Assembly: GCA_049451635.1 (NCBI GenBank)
Contig: JBMTVT010000052.1
Coordinates: forward strand, 1-15,142
Length of the DNA stretch: 15,142 nt
Source: JBMTVT01 sp049451635
Lineage (GTDB): Bacteria; Bacteroidota; Bacteroidia; Flavobacteriales; Flavobacteriaceae
Reading direction: 5' to 3'
Position 1 is the first letter of the stretch. Each line of letters opens with the position of its first letter. Positions 6,962 to 14,080 of this stretch are shown piece after piece. A model generated the notes under the pieces. That model was not told the DNA's origin. It did no database searches and saw only the letters and a list, made by a program, of their open reading frames with translations. The position numbers and the translations under genes were made by a program.

Positions 6962-7378
6962 TTATTGTCCTAATTTTACAACGTTATTGTTTCCCTTTGG
7001 GGGTAAAACATTTAATATTTCAATAATTTCAACTTTATTTTCCCAAAGAATTTTGTCATCTTTTTTATTGCTTACTTGTCCTCTTATTTCCACTTGAACC
7101 ATATCTGTTGGTTCTTTTTTATATTTTTCTGCCATGTTGTTTAACTCCACCATTTTATCGGTTACAAAAACCCCATAAATTTCGGCGTGTGTTTGTAAAA
7201 CTGCAGCGTCACCATGGTAAACAAATTCACCTTTAAGTAAGGTTAAGCCATCTCTTTGTTTTTCGGTGCGTTCAGAATTTTCAATAGAAATGGTTTCTTC
7301 AAGTTGCTCAGCTTTTTTATCGTTTTTGCAACTCAAAAAAGCTGAAATACATAAAAGTAGAATGGTTATTTTTTTCAT
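6962..7378 (-). CDS. Small NlpE-like lipoprotein inside the suf operon
   Basis: A 138-residue predicted lipoprotein starting at MKKITILLL, with a lipobox ending FLSC (C17) followed by a charged linker. A longer GTG-started frame (to 7408) overlaps sufB but adds ten residues before the signal peptide, so I reject it. The globular part (about residues 45-125: GEFVYHGDAAVLQ, YGVFVTDKM, MVQVEIRGQV, VEIIEIL) looks like the small OB-type beta domain seen in the C-terminal half of NlpE-like lipoproteins; this is recognition by eye. NlpE senses envelope and copper stress in E. coli, but that role cannot be carried over. It lies 19 bases after sufB and 5 bases before sufC, clearly in the operon, although its product would leave the cytoplasm where SUF works. 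Confidence 0.82.
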   Translation of the reverse strand: MKKITILLLCISAFLSCKNDKKAEQLEETISIENSERTEKQRDGLTLLKGEFVYHGDAAVLQTHAEIYGVFVTDKMVELNNMAEKYKKEPTDMVQVEIRGQVSNKKDDKILWENKVEIIEILNVLPPKGNNNVVKLGQ

Positions 7379-7397
7379 TTTTGAAATCAATACTAAT

Positions 7398-8846
7398 TTA
7401 TCCAACACTTCCTTCTAAACTAATTTCCAATAATTTTTGTGCTTCAACAGCAAATTCCATTGGTAGCTTATTTAAAACCTCTTTACTAAAACCATTTACA
7501 ATTAAGGCTATGGCTTTTTCGGTATCAATACCACGTTGGTTACAGTAAAATATTTGATCTTCGCCAATTTTACTAGTCGTGGCTTCATGTTCTATTTTTG
7601 CCGTTTTATTTTTAGCTTCAATATATGGGAAAGTATGTGCGCCACACTCGTTGCCCATGAGTAAACTATCACATTGCGAAAAGTTACGGGCATTTTCTGC
7701 TCTGGAGTTTATTTGAACCAAACCACGATAACTGTTTTGTGATTTTCCAGCGGATATCCCTTTGGAAATGATGGTGGATTTGGTGTTTTTTCCAAGGTGA
7801 ATCATTTTCGTACCCGTATCAGCTTGTTGATAATTGTTGGTAACAGCAATGGAGTAAAACTCACCAACAGAATTATCGCCTTTTAATACACAAGAAGGGT
7901 ATTTCCAAGTTACGGCAGAACCTGTTTCAACTTGTGTCCAAGAAATTTTTGCATTTTTCTCACACAACCCACGTTTGGTAACAAAATTGTAAACACCACC
8001 TTTACCTTCAGAGTTTCCGGGGTACCAATTTTGTACGGTACTATATTTTATTTCAGAATTGTCCAAGGCAATCAATTCTACAACCGCTGCGTGTAATTGA
8101 TTTTCATCTCTACTTGGTGCAGTACAACCTTCCAAATAACTTACGTAACTACCTTCGTCAGCAATTACCAAAGTTCTTTCAAACTGTCCTGTACCTGCTT
8201 GATTAATTCTAAAATAGGTAGATAGTTCCATGGGGCATTTTACCCCTTTAGGAATATAACAGAAAGAGCCATCACTAAAGACCGCACTATTTAATGCTGC
8301 ATAAAAATTATCTTTTTGTGGCACAACTGTACCAATATATTTTTTTACAAGTTCTGGATGTTCTTTTATCGCTTCACTTATAGAACAGAAAATAATACCT
8401 TTTTCACCCAATGTTTTCTTGAATGTGGTTGCTACCGAGACCGAATCAACCACAACATCCATGGCAACACCGGCTAATTTTTTTTGCTCATCTAGCGAGA
8501 TGCCAAGCTTTGCAAAGGTCTCCAATAACTCTGGGTCCACCTCATCTAAACTATCGTATTTTGGTTTGCTGTTTGGTGCTGAGTAATAAGAAATGGCTTG
8601 AAAATCTGGTTTTACATAATGCACGTTTGCCCATTCTGGTTCGGTCATTTCTTTCCAAGCTTTGAAAGCCTCGAGTCTCCATTCAGTCATCCACTCCGGC
8701 TCTTCTTTCTTTTTTGAAATGGCACGAACAATATCTTCGTTTAAACCAACAGGAAAGGTGTCCGATTTTATATCGGTATAAAAACCATATTCGTATTCCT
8801 TGGTTTTAAGCTCTTCGCGTAAGTCATCTTCAGTATACTTGGACAT
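7398..8846 (-). CDS. sufB: SufB, Fe-S scaffold subunit
   Basis: A 482-residue cytoplasmic scaffold protein on which the nascent cluster is formed. C392 (FSQCDSLLMG) and E421 (KIEHEATTS) match E. coli SufB C405 and E434 with the same 29-residue spacing. The core contains the expected FCYIPKGVKCPMELSTYFRI and CGAHTFPYIEAK blocks. The N-terminal region (about 1-100, TEWRLEAFKAW) is standard. Length is normal. It follows sufA by 18 bases and is the second gene of the operon read from the promoter at 9260-9291. A small lipoprotein gene separates it from sufC, where they are often adjacent. Identity is firm. Confidence 0.98.
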   Translation of the reverse strand: MSKYTEDDLREELKTKEYEYGFYTDIKSDTFPVGLNEDIVRAISKKKEEPEWMTEWRLEAFKAWKEMTEPEWANVHYVKPDFQAISYYSAPNSKPKYDSLDEVDPELLETFAKLGISLDEQKKLAGVAMDVVVDSVSVATTFKKTLGEKGIIFCSISEAIKEHPELVKKYIGTVVPQKDNFYAALNSAVFSDGSFCYIPKGVKCPMELSTYFRINQAGTGQFERTLVIADEGSYVSYLEGCTAPSRDENQLHAAVVELIALDNSEIKYSTVQNWYPGNSEGKGGVYNFVTKRGLCEKNAKISWTQVETGSAVTWKYPSCVLKGDNSVGEFYSIAVTNNYQQADTGTKMIHLGKNTKSTIISKGISAGKSQNSYRGLVQINSRAENARNFSQCDSLLMGNECGAHTFPYIEAKNKTAKIEHEATTSKIGEDQIFYCNQRGIDTEKAIALIVNGFSKEVLNKLPMEFAVEAQKLLEISLEGSVG

Positions 8847-8864
8847 AATGCTTTCTTGATTTTT

Positions 8865-9194
8865 TTATAATGAAAATGATTCGCCACAACCACAAGTTCG
8901 GTTGGCGTTTGGATTATTGAACACGAAACCTGTGCCGTTTAAACCTCCTGAATATTCAAGCGTTGTCCCTACCAAATACAAAAAGCTTTTTTTGTCAACA
9001 ATAATTTTTACTCCATTGTCTTCAAAAACTTTATCGTCTTCTTGATTTTCTTTATCAAACTTTAAATCGTAAGACAGACCAGAACAACCACCACTTTTTA
9101 CCCCAACACGAATATAATCTGTGGTAGGGTTATAGCCATCATCTTGCATAAGTTCGATGACTTTTTTTTTAGCTGTTTCAGAAACTTTTATCAT
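8865..9194 (-). CDS. sufA: A-type (HesB/IscA/SufA) Fe-S carrier protein
   Basis: A 109-residue A-type carrier thought to take clusters from SufBCD and hand them to apoproteins. The three cluster-ligating cysteines are present in the family pattern: C37 (SGGCSGLSY), C101 and C103 (RTCGCGESF). Family and length are certain. The sufA name is given by operon position, since A-type carriers cannot be separated reliably by sequence. It is the first gene of the suf operon, with a leader of about 60 bases after a strong TATATTTG promoter. An inverted repeat in that leader could matter for its control. Confidence 0.95.
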   Translation of the reverse strand: MIKVSETAKKKVIELMQDDGYNPTTDYIRVGVKSGGCSGLSYDLKFDKENQEDDKVFEDNGVKIIVDKKSFLYLVGTTLEYSGGLNGTGFVFNNPNANRTCGCGESFSL

Positions 9195-9209
9195 ATTCTA
9201 TTAATTAAA

Positions 9210-9252
9210 TTTAGAAATGTTTCAACGAAAATTTATTAAGACAGTTTCTAAA
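9210..9252 (-). promoter_or_regulatory. Inverted repeat at the start of the suf leader
   Basis: A perfect 8-base inverted repeat, TTTAGAAA at 9252-9245 and TTTCTAAA at 9217-9210 on the minus strand, flanks 27 bases. The stem can be extended by two pairs (TG/CA) past a single bulged C. Transcription from the promoter just upstream should begin near 9253-9255, so the repeat starts almost at the 5' end of the mRNA. It may be a 5' hairpin that stabilises the transcript, or an operator overlapping +1. No known IscR or Fur site is recognised. AT-richness makes chance occurrence possible. Confidence 0.35.
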
Positions 9253-9259
9253 TAGAGTG

Positions 9260-9291
9260 CAAATATACAATATAAGTCATGGATTTCCACA
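9260..9291 (-). promoter_or_regulatory. Promoter of the suf operon
   Basis: The minus strand has TATATTTG at 9267-9260, followed by CA as is usual in Flavobacteriaceae. It is a full match to TAnnTTTG and lies 20 bases downstream of TGTG at 9291-9288, one base off the TTTG -33 element. The predicted start near 9253-9255 gives a leader of about 60 bases to sufA. This is the best promoter in the window. Confidence 0.7.
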
Positions 9292-9332
9292 TAACCTAAC
9301 ATTATATTAGCATATAGTTTCATAGGTTTTTA

Positions 9333-10406
9333 TTATGGATTTGTAAAGTCTAGATTATTTATGAATTCATAATCTGAAAGCGAGAGTAAAAAGGCCTTTA
9401 AATTGGCTTTATCTTGGGCTGATAATTGTACACCGCCTTGTGAGACTTTTTTCATCAAAGGATCGATTGTTGATGAGTTTTTTAAGCCTTCAGAATAATG
9501 ATTTATAACTTCATCTAAAGTGGTAAATCTGCCATCGTGCATGTAAGGATCGGTAAAAGCTAAATTTCGGAGTGATGGCGATTTGAATTTTCCATTATCG
9601 GCAGGATCGCCTGTTATTGCACCTAAACCTAAATCGGTAAAGGTTTCATCTAAACCATTATTGTGAAAAATATTATCTGTCCATAATGGGTTTTTATCAC
9701 TTCCATGGCAATGAAAACAATCGCCTCTGGTTTCGTCCATAAATACATTAAAACCTTCAAGTTCTTCAGGCGTTAATTCTGTTTCACCTAAAAGGTATTT
9801 ATCGAATTTTGAATTTGAAGAAATTAAAGTACGCTCAAACTGAGCTATAGCTTTGGTAACCAGAGTTGAATCTATGGTTAAAGTGCCAAAAGCTTTTTGA
9901 AATAGGTTAGGGTATTGAGGATGGTTTTGAAGTTCTTGTTCTAACTGCGTCCAAGAACTTTTCATTTCGGTTGGGTCTGAAACAGGAATAAAGGCTTGGT
10001 GTTCCAAACTAAAAACACCGCCATCCCAAAAGAATTTTTCATCATAATTCCATGCTAGATTGAAAAGTGGCATAGAGTTTCGTTTTCCTAAAACACCATC
10101 AATGCCATCACTAAACCTAGAGGAGTCTGTAAAGGCATTTTCTGGTGCATGACAATCGGCACAAGCTTGAGTGTTGTTGCCTGATAAAATGGGGTCAAAA
10201 AACAATTTTTTACCTAGAGCAATACCTTCAACTGTTTGTAAATTATTGATAGGAATAATAGGGTTTAAAATATTGTCCTCAAACAATTTTGGAATTTTCA
10301 AAGGGCTTGGAGTAGGGATGTTAACATAATTTTCTACAGATTCAGTTTTACAAGATGTAAAAGTGAGCGTAAAAAACAAGCTAATATAAAACAGCTCTTT
10401 TTTCAA
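9333..10406 (-). CDS. Di-heme cytochrome c peroxidase / MauG-MbnH-like lipoprotein
   Basis: A 357-residue envelope protein. A lipobox (FTSC, C19) anchors it. Two CXXCH heme sites are visible: C82-A-D-C-H86 and C230-F-H-C-H234. The segment FFWDGG (about 125-130) and PYMHDGRF (about 287-294, M289 a candidate axial ligand) are typical of the CCP/MauG superfamily. Classical members reduce hydrogen peroxide; MauG and MbnH instead oxidise residues in a partner protein. Because the gene follows an MbnP-like gene by 6 bases, an MbnH-like role of oxidising that partner is a fair inference, but peroxide reduction cannot be excluded. It is last in a four-gene lipoprotein operon. No terminator is seen in the 138 bases before the suf promoter region. 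Confidence 0.92.
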   Translation of the reverse strand: MKKELFYISLFFTLTFTSCKTESVENYVNIPTPSPLKIPKLFEDNILNPIIPINNLQTVEGIALGKKLFFDPILSGNNTQACADCHAPENAFTDSSRFSDGIDGVLGKRNSMPLFNLAWNYDEKFFWDGGVFSLEHQAFIPVSDPTEMKSSWTQLEQELQNHPQYPNLFQKAFGTLTIDSTLVTKAIAQFERTLISSNSKFDKYLLGETELTPEELEGFNVFMDETRGDCFHCHGSDKNPLWTDNIFHNNGLDETFTDLGLGAITGDPADNGKFKSPSLRNLAFTDPYMHDGRFTTLDEVINHYSEGLKNSSTIDPLMKKVSQGGVQLSAQDKANLKAFLLSLSDYEFINNLDFTNP

Positions 10407-10412
10407 TGTAAA

Positions 10413-11177
10413 TTATTGATTTATAGATTTTAAACTAAAAACATTTTGGCCATTTTCATACATCATAATTTGAGCCTCATAATTAGGCATAAGCATATTG
10501 TTTAGGGTATTCAAATCCCAAGTGTTTGGGTTTTTAAACCATTCGGCAATATTCATTTCAACATTAAAAGTCGCATTTTTTGTTATGGTTACTGCACCTA
10601 AAGTTACTGTTATAAAAGTATCTTGAAATTTAAGTGGGTTTTTAGTAGTATCTGCTGCTCTAATAGCATGATAAGCATAACCAGTTTCAGTGGCGTTATT
10701 GTCAATAAATTTTCCTTCTAACTGCATGTAATGATAGCCCCCTCCTAACATTTCTGGAACATTCCAAGTTGCGGAATTTAAATCGGTATGGTTGCTGTAA
10801 TTTTCATCATTATAAAATCCAAAAGTAAAAGACACATTGCTGTAAGTGCCTGTTGGAATTGTATTTAAAGGTGTGAACGTTAGGTTTTCGTTGTTCGTAA
10901 CGTCAACCAAATTATAACCATTCAAAACCAGTTTTTCACCTATGTCTGTTGTAAAAGTGATTTTTGAAATAAGGTATCTAAGTTTTGAAATACTGAGTTC
11001 TTCACCGTTTGCATTGGTGTATTGTATAGTATTGAAATTTGAATTGCTTACAGGCGTTCCATCCCAGTTATGACTGAAGCTGAAAGAAATATTTGCTTGT
11101 GAAATAGTATCATCTTTATCTGTGGTGCAAGAAAAGATAATTGACATGATTACTAATAAAAAGATTGTTTTTTTCAT
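10413..11177 (-). CDS. MbnP-like lipoprotein, likely substrate or partner of the di-heme protein
   Basis: A 254-residue lipoprotein with a signal ending IIFSC (C17); the following TTDKDD is acidic, as in Bacteroidota surface-export signals. The body fits the MbnP family: FSFSHNWDG at 32-40, KLRYLISKI at 65-73, GTYSNVSFTFG at 110-120, and GGGYHYMQLEG at 145-155. In methanotrophs MbnP binds copper after a di-heme MbnH oxidises a tryptophan to kynurenine, and CorA/MopE with its MauG-like partner is comparable. Here the candidates are W38, W138, W213 and W220; W138 lies just before the aromatic GGGYHYM motif. The gene is 7 bases after the propeller gene and 6 before the di-heme gene. Family assignment is by pattern recognition, and copper binding is not shown by the sequence. 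Confidence 0.82.
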   Translation of the reverse strand: MKKTIFLLVIMSIIFSCTTDKDDTISQANISFSFSHNWDGTPVSNSNFNTIQYTNANGEELSISKLRYLISKITFTTDIGEKLVLNGYNLVDVTNNENLTFTPLNTIPTGTYSNVSFTFGFYNDENYSNHTDLNSATWNVPEMLGGGYHYMQLEGKFIDNNATETGYAYHAIRAADTTKNPLKFQDTFITVTLGAVTITKNATFNVEMNIAEWFKNPNTWDLNTLNNMLMPNYEAQIMMYENGQNVFSLKSINQ

Positions 11178-11184
11178 TGGGGTT

Positions 11185-12519
11185 TTATTCTATTTTTATA
11201 ATTAACAAATCTGAAAATCCTTTATTTTCGGTAACATCAAAATTGTTACTATTCGATTCCCCAACGGCTATAATGGTTTTATTGTCGAGTTCAATGGCAT
11301 CATATGCAAAATCAATATCTGAGCCCCCAATAGTTTTTTGCCATTCTAAATTAATATAGCCATCAATTTTTAAAATCCAAGCGTCATTTTGTCCTTGATT
11401 AATAGTGACATCACCATTGGCACTTCTTGAACTGCCCGAAATTATAAAACCACCATCTTGGGTTTTTGAAATAGAACGGGGCACATCAAAACTACTACCT
11501 CCAAAGGTTTTTTCAGAAATTAAATTTCCATCGGGCGATATTTTAATCACCCATAAATCGGCTGCTCCTTGGTTTGTTGAAACGTCAATATCACTACTTC
11601 TAGTATCTCCCACTATGATATAATTACCATCGTTGGATTTTACAACCGCTCGTGCTTCATCAATTTCTGAACCGCCATAAGATTTTTCCCAAATGAGCGT
11701 TCCTGTTTCTGAAATTTTAACAACCCAAAAATCATAAGATCCTTTATTTGCTGAAATATCAACATCATTACTATCAGAAGAACCTATAATTAAATAATTG
11801 TTGTTTTCGGTTTGTATCACATCATAAGGTGTATCGGTAAATGCACCACCATAATAGTGGCTCCATTGCTTATTTCCAAGATCATCAATTTTAATTGCCC
11901 AATAGTCGCCGCCAGCATGTTTAACAGCATTATTTTTGCTATTTCCTTCACCACCAGATGCAGAGACATCTAAGACACCAGTTAATAGAAATCCATTATC
12001 GTTGGTTTGAATTAAAGAAATTCCGTTGTCGGTTCCTGAAAACCCAAATGATTTTTGCCAATCAATATTTCCAGCGTTATCTAATTTTAATATCCAAAAA
12101 TCTTGGTCGCCTAAATTTTCTGATACATCACCATCATTACTTTTACTATATCCAAAAATTGCATAACCACCATCGTTGGTTTGAATAATATCGCTACCTC
12201 TGTCATCATTCGTTCCTCCATAGATTTTTTGAAATTGAAGGTTATCGTTGGCATCAAATTTTAACAACCAATAATCAAAAGATTCATTGGTTTTATTTTC
12301 AATGTCACCATCAGCACTTTGTGTGTAACCAAGTATAGCATAACCACCATCAAGAGTTTTTACAATGGCGGTGGCACTTTCATTTTTTGTGCCACCAAGC
12401 GTTTTTATAAAATCAACTTCAATATTTTTGGTGGTATTTGTGATTTCATTATTTGGAGAGCAGCCCAAAACAATAAAAAATATCCATACTAAGGGTAAAG
12501 TATGTTTATTGAAGTTCAT
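11185..12519 (-). CDS. Seven-repeat beta-propeller lipoprotein
   Basis: A 444-residue lipoprotein (lipobox VLGC, C20). The whole remainder is seven tandem repeats: residues 36-94, 95-152, 153-217, 218-275, 276-333, 334-391 and 392-444. The shared pattern is W-x-K-x-[FY]-GG, then IxxTxDGGY-hhhG, SxxxDV, and D-[FY]-W-hhKh-D-x-x-G-N. Most repeats are 58 residues; the third is 65 owing to a Gly/Ser/Asn-rich insertion, and the last lacks the terminal strand, which the N-terminal segment could supply to close a seven-bladed propeller. No catalytic residues are apparent, so a binding or scaffolding role is plausible. It starts 11 bases after the choice-of-anchor B gene and ends 7 before the MbnP-like gene. 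Its specific function is unknown. Confidence 0.85.
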   Translation of the reverse strand: MNFNKHTLPLVWIFFIVLGCSPNNEITNTTKNIEVDFIKTLGGTKNESATAIVKTLDGGYAILGYTQSADGDIENKTNESFDYWLLKFDANDNLQFQKIYGGTNDDRGSDIIQTNDGGYAIFGYSKSNDGDVSENLGDQDFWILKLDNAGNIDWQKSFGFSGTDNGISLIQTNDNGFLLTGVLDVSASGGEGNSKNNAVKHAGGDYWAIKIDDLGNKQWSHYYGGAFTDTPYDVIQTENNNYLIIGSSDSNDVDISANKGSYDFWVVKISETGTLIWEKSYGGSEIDEARAVVKSNDGNYIIVGDTRSSDIDVSTNQGAADLWVIKISPDGNLISEKTFGGSSFDVPRSISKTQDGGFIISGSSRSANGDVTINQGQNDAWILKIDGYINLEWQKTIGGSDIDFAYDAIELDNKTIIAVGESNSNNFDVTENKGFSDLLIIKIE

Positions 12520-12530
12520 AAAACAACTGA

Positions 12531-13997
12531 TTATAATTTGCTTTTTCTAACTATAAATAAGCCTCTGTTAATATCACTTATTAGGATACTTCCACTTGGG
12601 AAATATGGGTAAACACTCCAAGCACCGTTAAAAGCTGCGTTGTTATTTGCTGGATGGGTATCAAAATAACCTATTTCTGAAATTATTTTATTTTCTATAC
12701 CTGAGATATCAAGCACTCTCATGCCCGATGTATAACTAGCTTGGATATATGAATTGCCATTTACATATCCATTATGGTCTATTGCAGCTGTGGGTCCAAA
12801 ATAATCCATGTGGTATGTTGGGTTATCTAAATTTGTAAAATCAAAAACTATTGTTCTGGTATTACCTCCAAAGTTTATTTCATCAAGCTCATCACCAAGA
12901 ATAAAATATTTCATGTCTTCGGTAAACCAACCTTGATGTGTATAACCTAAATTGGTATAACTTATTGATGATAACTGAATGGGATTTGATTTATTACTTA
13001 CATCAACGATAACAATTTTATTTTCATTGCTGCCAACAAAAATTTCTTTACCTAAATGTTCTGTATCTGGCCCATCATAAATTAAAGTTTGGGCATCGTG
13101 GGAATACCCACTTAAAACGCCAGCATTAATAGGATTTAAAGGATTTTTAATATCTACAAAAATAGTACCTCCTTGGTAAATGCTGCTTCTTCCTGTGCCC
13201 ACTATATATGCATAGCCAGTTTCTTCATCTATTATAATATTATGGGCACTACCAAATTCAGTAAAATGGGCATCAGTTGTAAAGGTTTCAGGGTGGGTTG
13301 TTACGGCTCTTAATTTTTTTAGATCAAAAACTTGCATGCCATGGCTGCCAGCATTATCGGCCACAATAAAGGCGTAATCTTCAAATACTTTTATATCTCG
13401 CCAAGAACTACTAACAGTTGCAGTAGGTAGTTTTCCAACTATGATGGGTTCGTTTGGTTTGGAAATATCAACAAAAGCCACCCCGGAAGTTGAACAAAAC
13501 AAAGCATATTCTTTTTGGGTTTCTGGGTCTACCCATCCCCAACAGTCGTTTCCAGATGAACCAGCTCCCCCTAAATCGTTAATAGGAACAAATCCCATTA
13601 AATCATAATCGTTACAAGGATAAATATCTGCAAAACCATCAATACATGCTGCTAATGGAGTGTTAGGATCAATATAATCTTCATCACATAAATTGCCTAT
13701 GCCATCATTGTCATCATCTTCTTGGTTTGGGGTTGCAATTAATGGGCAGTTATCATTTTCATCTAAAACACCATCATTATCATCATCGTCATCACATAAA
13801 TCACCAATACCATCACTGTCATTATCCTCTTGATTTGGGTTTGAAATGAACGGGCAATTATCTTGGGTTTCCCCAATACCATCACCATCAGGATCAATTA
13901 AAGTCGGTTTTTCAACAGGTTCTGTATTGCAAGATTGAAAGAAAGTAAATAAAAAACACAAGCACAAAATGGTGTGGACAATTCGTAGGGATTTCAT
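12531..13997 (-). CDS. Choice-of-anchor B family lipoprotein with thrombospondin type-3 repeats
   Basis: A 488-residue envelope lipoprotein. The lipobox ends FFQSC (C23). Residues 34-108 are Asp-rich thrombospondin type-3-like repeats (DPDGDGIG, DNCP, LCDDDDDNDG), with paired cysteines C48/C68 and C84/C104, expected to bind calcium and act as a stiff spacer. The rest (about 115-488) matches the choice-of-anchor B family built from LVIVD-type propeller repeats, for example VAFVDISKP, MQVFDLKKL, IVIVDVSNKSNP and MRVLDISG. Here the anchor is a lipid rather than a type IX sorting domain. It is first in the four-lipoprotein operon and next to the divergent thiL. Family function is unknown. The start is supported by the signal peptide and a promoter about 60 bases upstream. 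Confidence 0.88.
   Translation of the reverse strand: MKSLRIVHTILCLCFLFTFFQSCNTEPVEKPTLIDPDGDGIGETQDNCPFISNPNQEDNDSDGIGDLCDDDDDNDGVLDENDNCPLIATPNQEDDDNDGIGNLCDEDYIDPNTPLAACIDGFADIYPCNDYDLMGFVPINDLGGAGSSGNDCWGWVDPETQKEYALFCSTSGVAFVDISKPNEPIIVGKLPTATVSSSWRDIKVFEDYAFIVADNAGSHGMQVFDLKKLRAVTTHPETFTTDAHFTEFGSAHNIIIDEETGYAYIVGTGRSSIYQGGTIFVDIKNPLNPINAGVLSGYSHDAQTLIYDGPDTEHLGKEIFVGSNENKIVIVDVSNKSNPIQLSSISYTNLGYTHQGWFTEDMKYFILGDELDEINFGGNTRTIVFDFTNLDNPTYHMDYFGPTAAIDHNGYVNGNSYIQASYTSGMRVLDISGIENKIISEIGYFDTHPANNNAAFNGAWSVYPYFPSGSILISDINRGLFIVRKSKL
13674..13898 (-). repeat. Thrombospondin type-3 repeat-coding tract
   Basis: This part of the choice-of-anchor B gene encodes residues 34-108. It has two copies of the unit DNCP...NPNQED or TPNQED...DGIG.LCD, with extra Asp-rich links. 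At DNA level it gives CATCAT/TCATCA-rich low-complexity sequence on the plus strand. The repeats are protein-domain repeats, not a mobile or CRISPR-like array. Confidence 0.8.
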
Positions 13998-14054
13998 AGC
14001 AAAAGTTTTATTAATAACTAAATAGGTTATGTTTTAGTATAAAGATAGTAAAAA

Positions 14055-14062
14055 CAAAAATA
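14055..14062 (-). promoter_or_regulatory. Candidate -7 element of the MbnP-like operon
   Basis: TATTTTTG on the minus strand is a full match to TAnnTTTG. A start near 14048 would give about 50 bases of leader before the choice-of-anchor B gene. No TTG is found at the expected -33 distance, so the promoter is either weak, activator-dependent or miscalled. It forms an inverted repeat with the thiL -7 element at 14069-14076. Confidence 0.45.
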
Positions 14063-14068
14063 GCTTCT

Positions 14069-14076
14069 TATTTTTG
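14069..14076 (+). promoter_or_regulatory. Candidate -7 element of thiL, probably leaderless
   Basis: TATTTTTG followed by CA matches TAnnTTTG and ends 4 bases before the thiL ATG. Transcription would start at or next to the A of the start codon, suggesting a leaderless or nearly leaderless mRNA. The -33 position has no TTG. No thiamine pyrophosphate riboswitch could fit in so short a leader. Confidence 0.45.
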
Positions 14077-14080
14077 CAGC

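Noticed and set aside
7379..7408. Longer GTG start for the lipoprotein in the suf operon, overlapping sufB
   Set aside because: It would place ten residues before a normal lipoprotein signal peptide; the ATG at 7378 gives a clean signal and 19-base spacing.
9211..9225. Fur- or IscR-type operator in the suf leader
   Set aside because: GAAATGTTTC is a short local palindrome with four-base arms; it does not match a Fur or IscR consensus well enough to name.
11188..12414. Possible DNA-level tandem duplication
   Set aside because: The seven units are similar as protein but diverged in DNA; they are old propeller blades, not a recent duplication.
13674..13898. Repetitive CATCAT-rich DNA that might be a tandem repeat or CRISPR-like array
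   Set aside because: The repetition comes from Asp codons in thrombospondin type-3 repeats. There are no regular direct repeats with unique spacers.
14063..14080. TPP riboswitch ahead of thiL
   Set aside because: The distance from the -7 element to the ATG leaves essentially no leader, and no thi-box sequence is seen.
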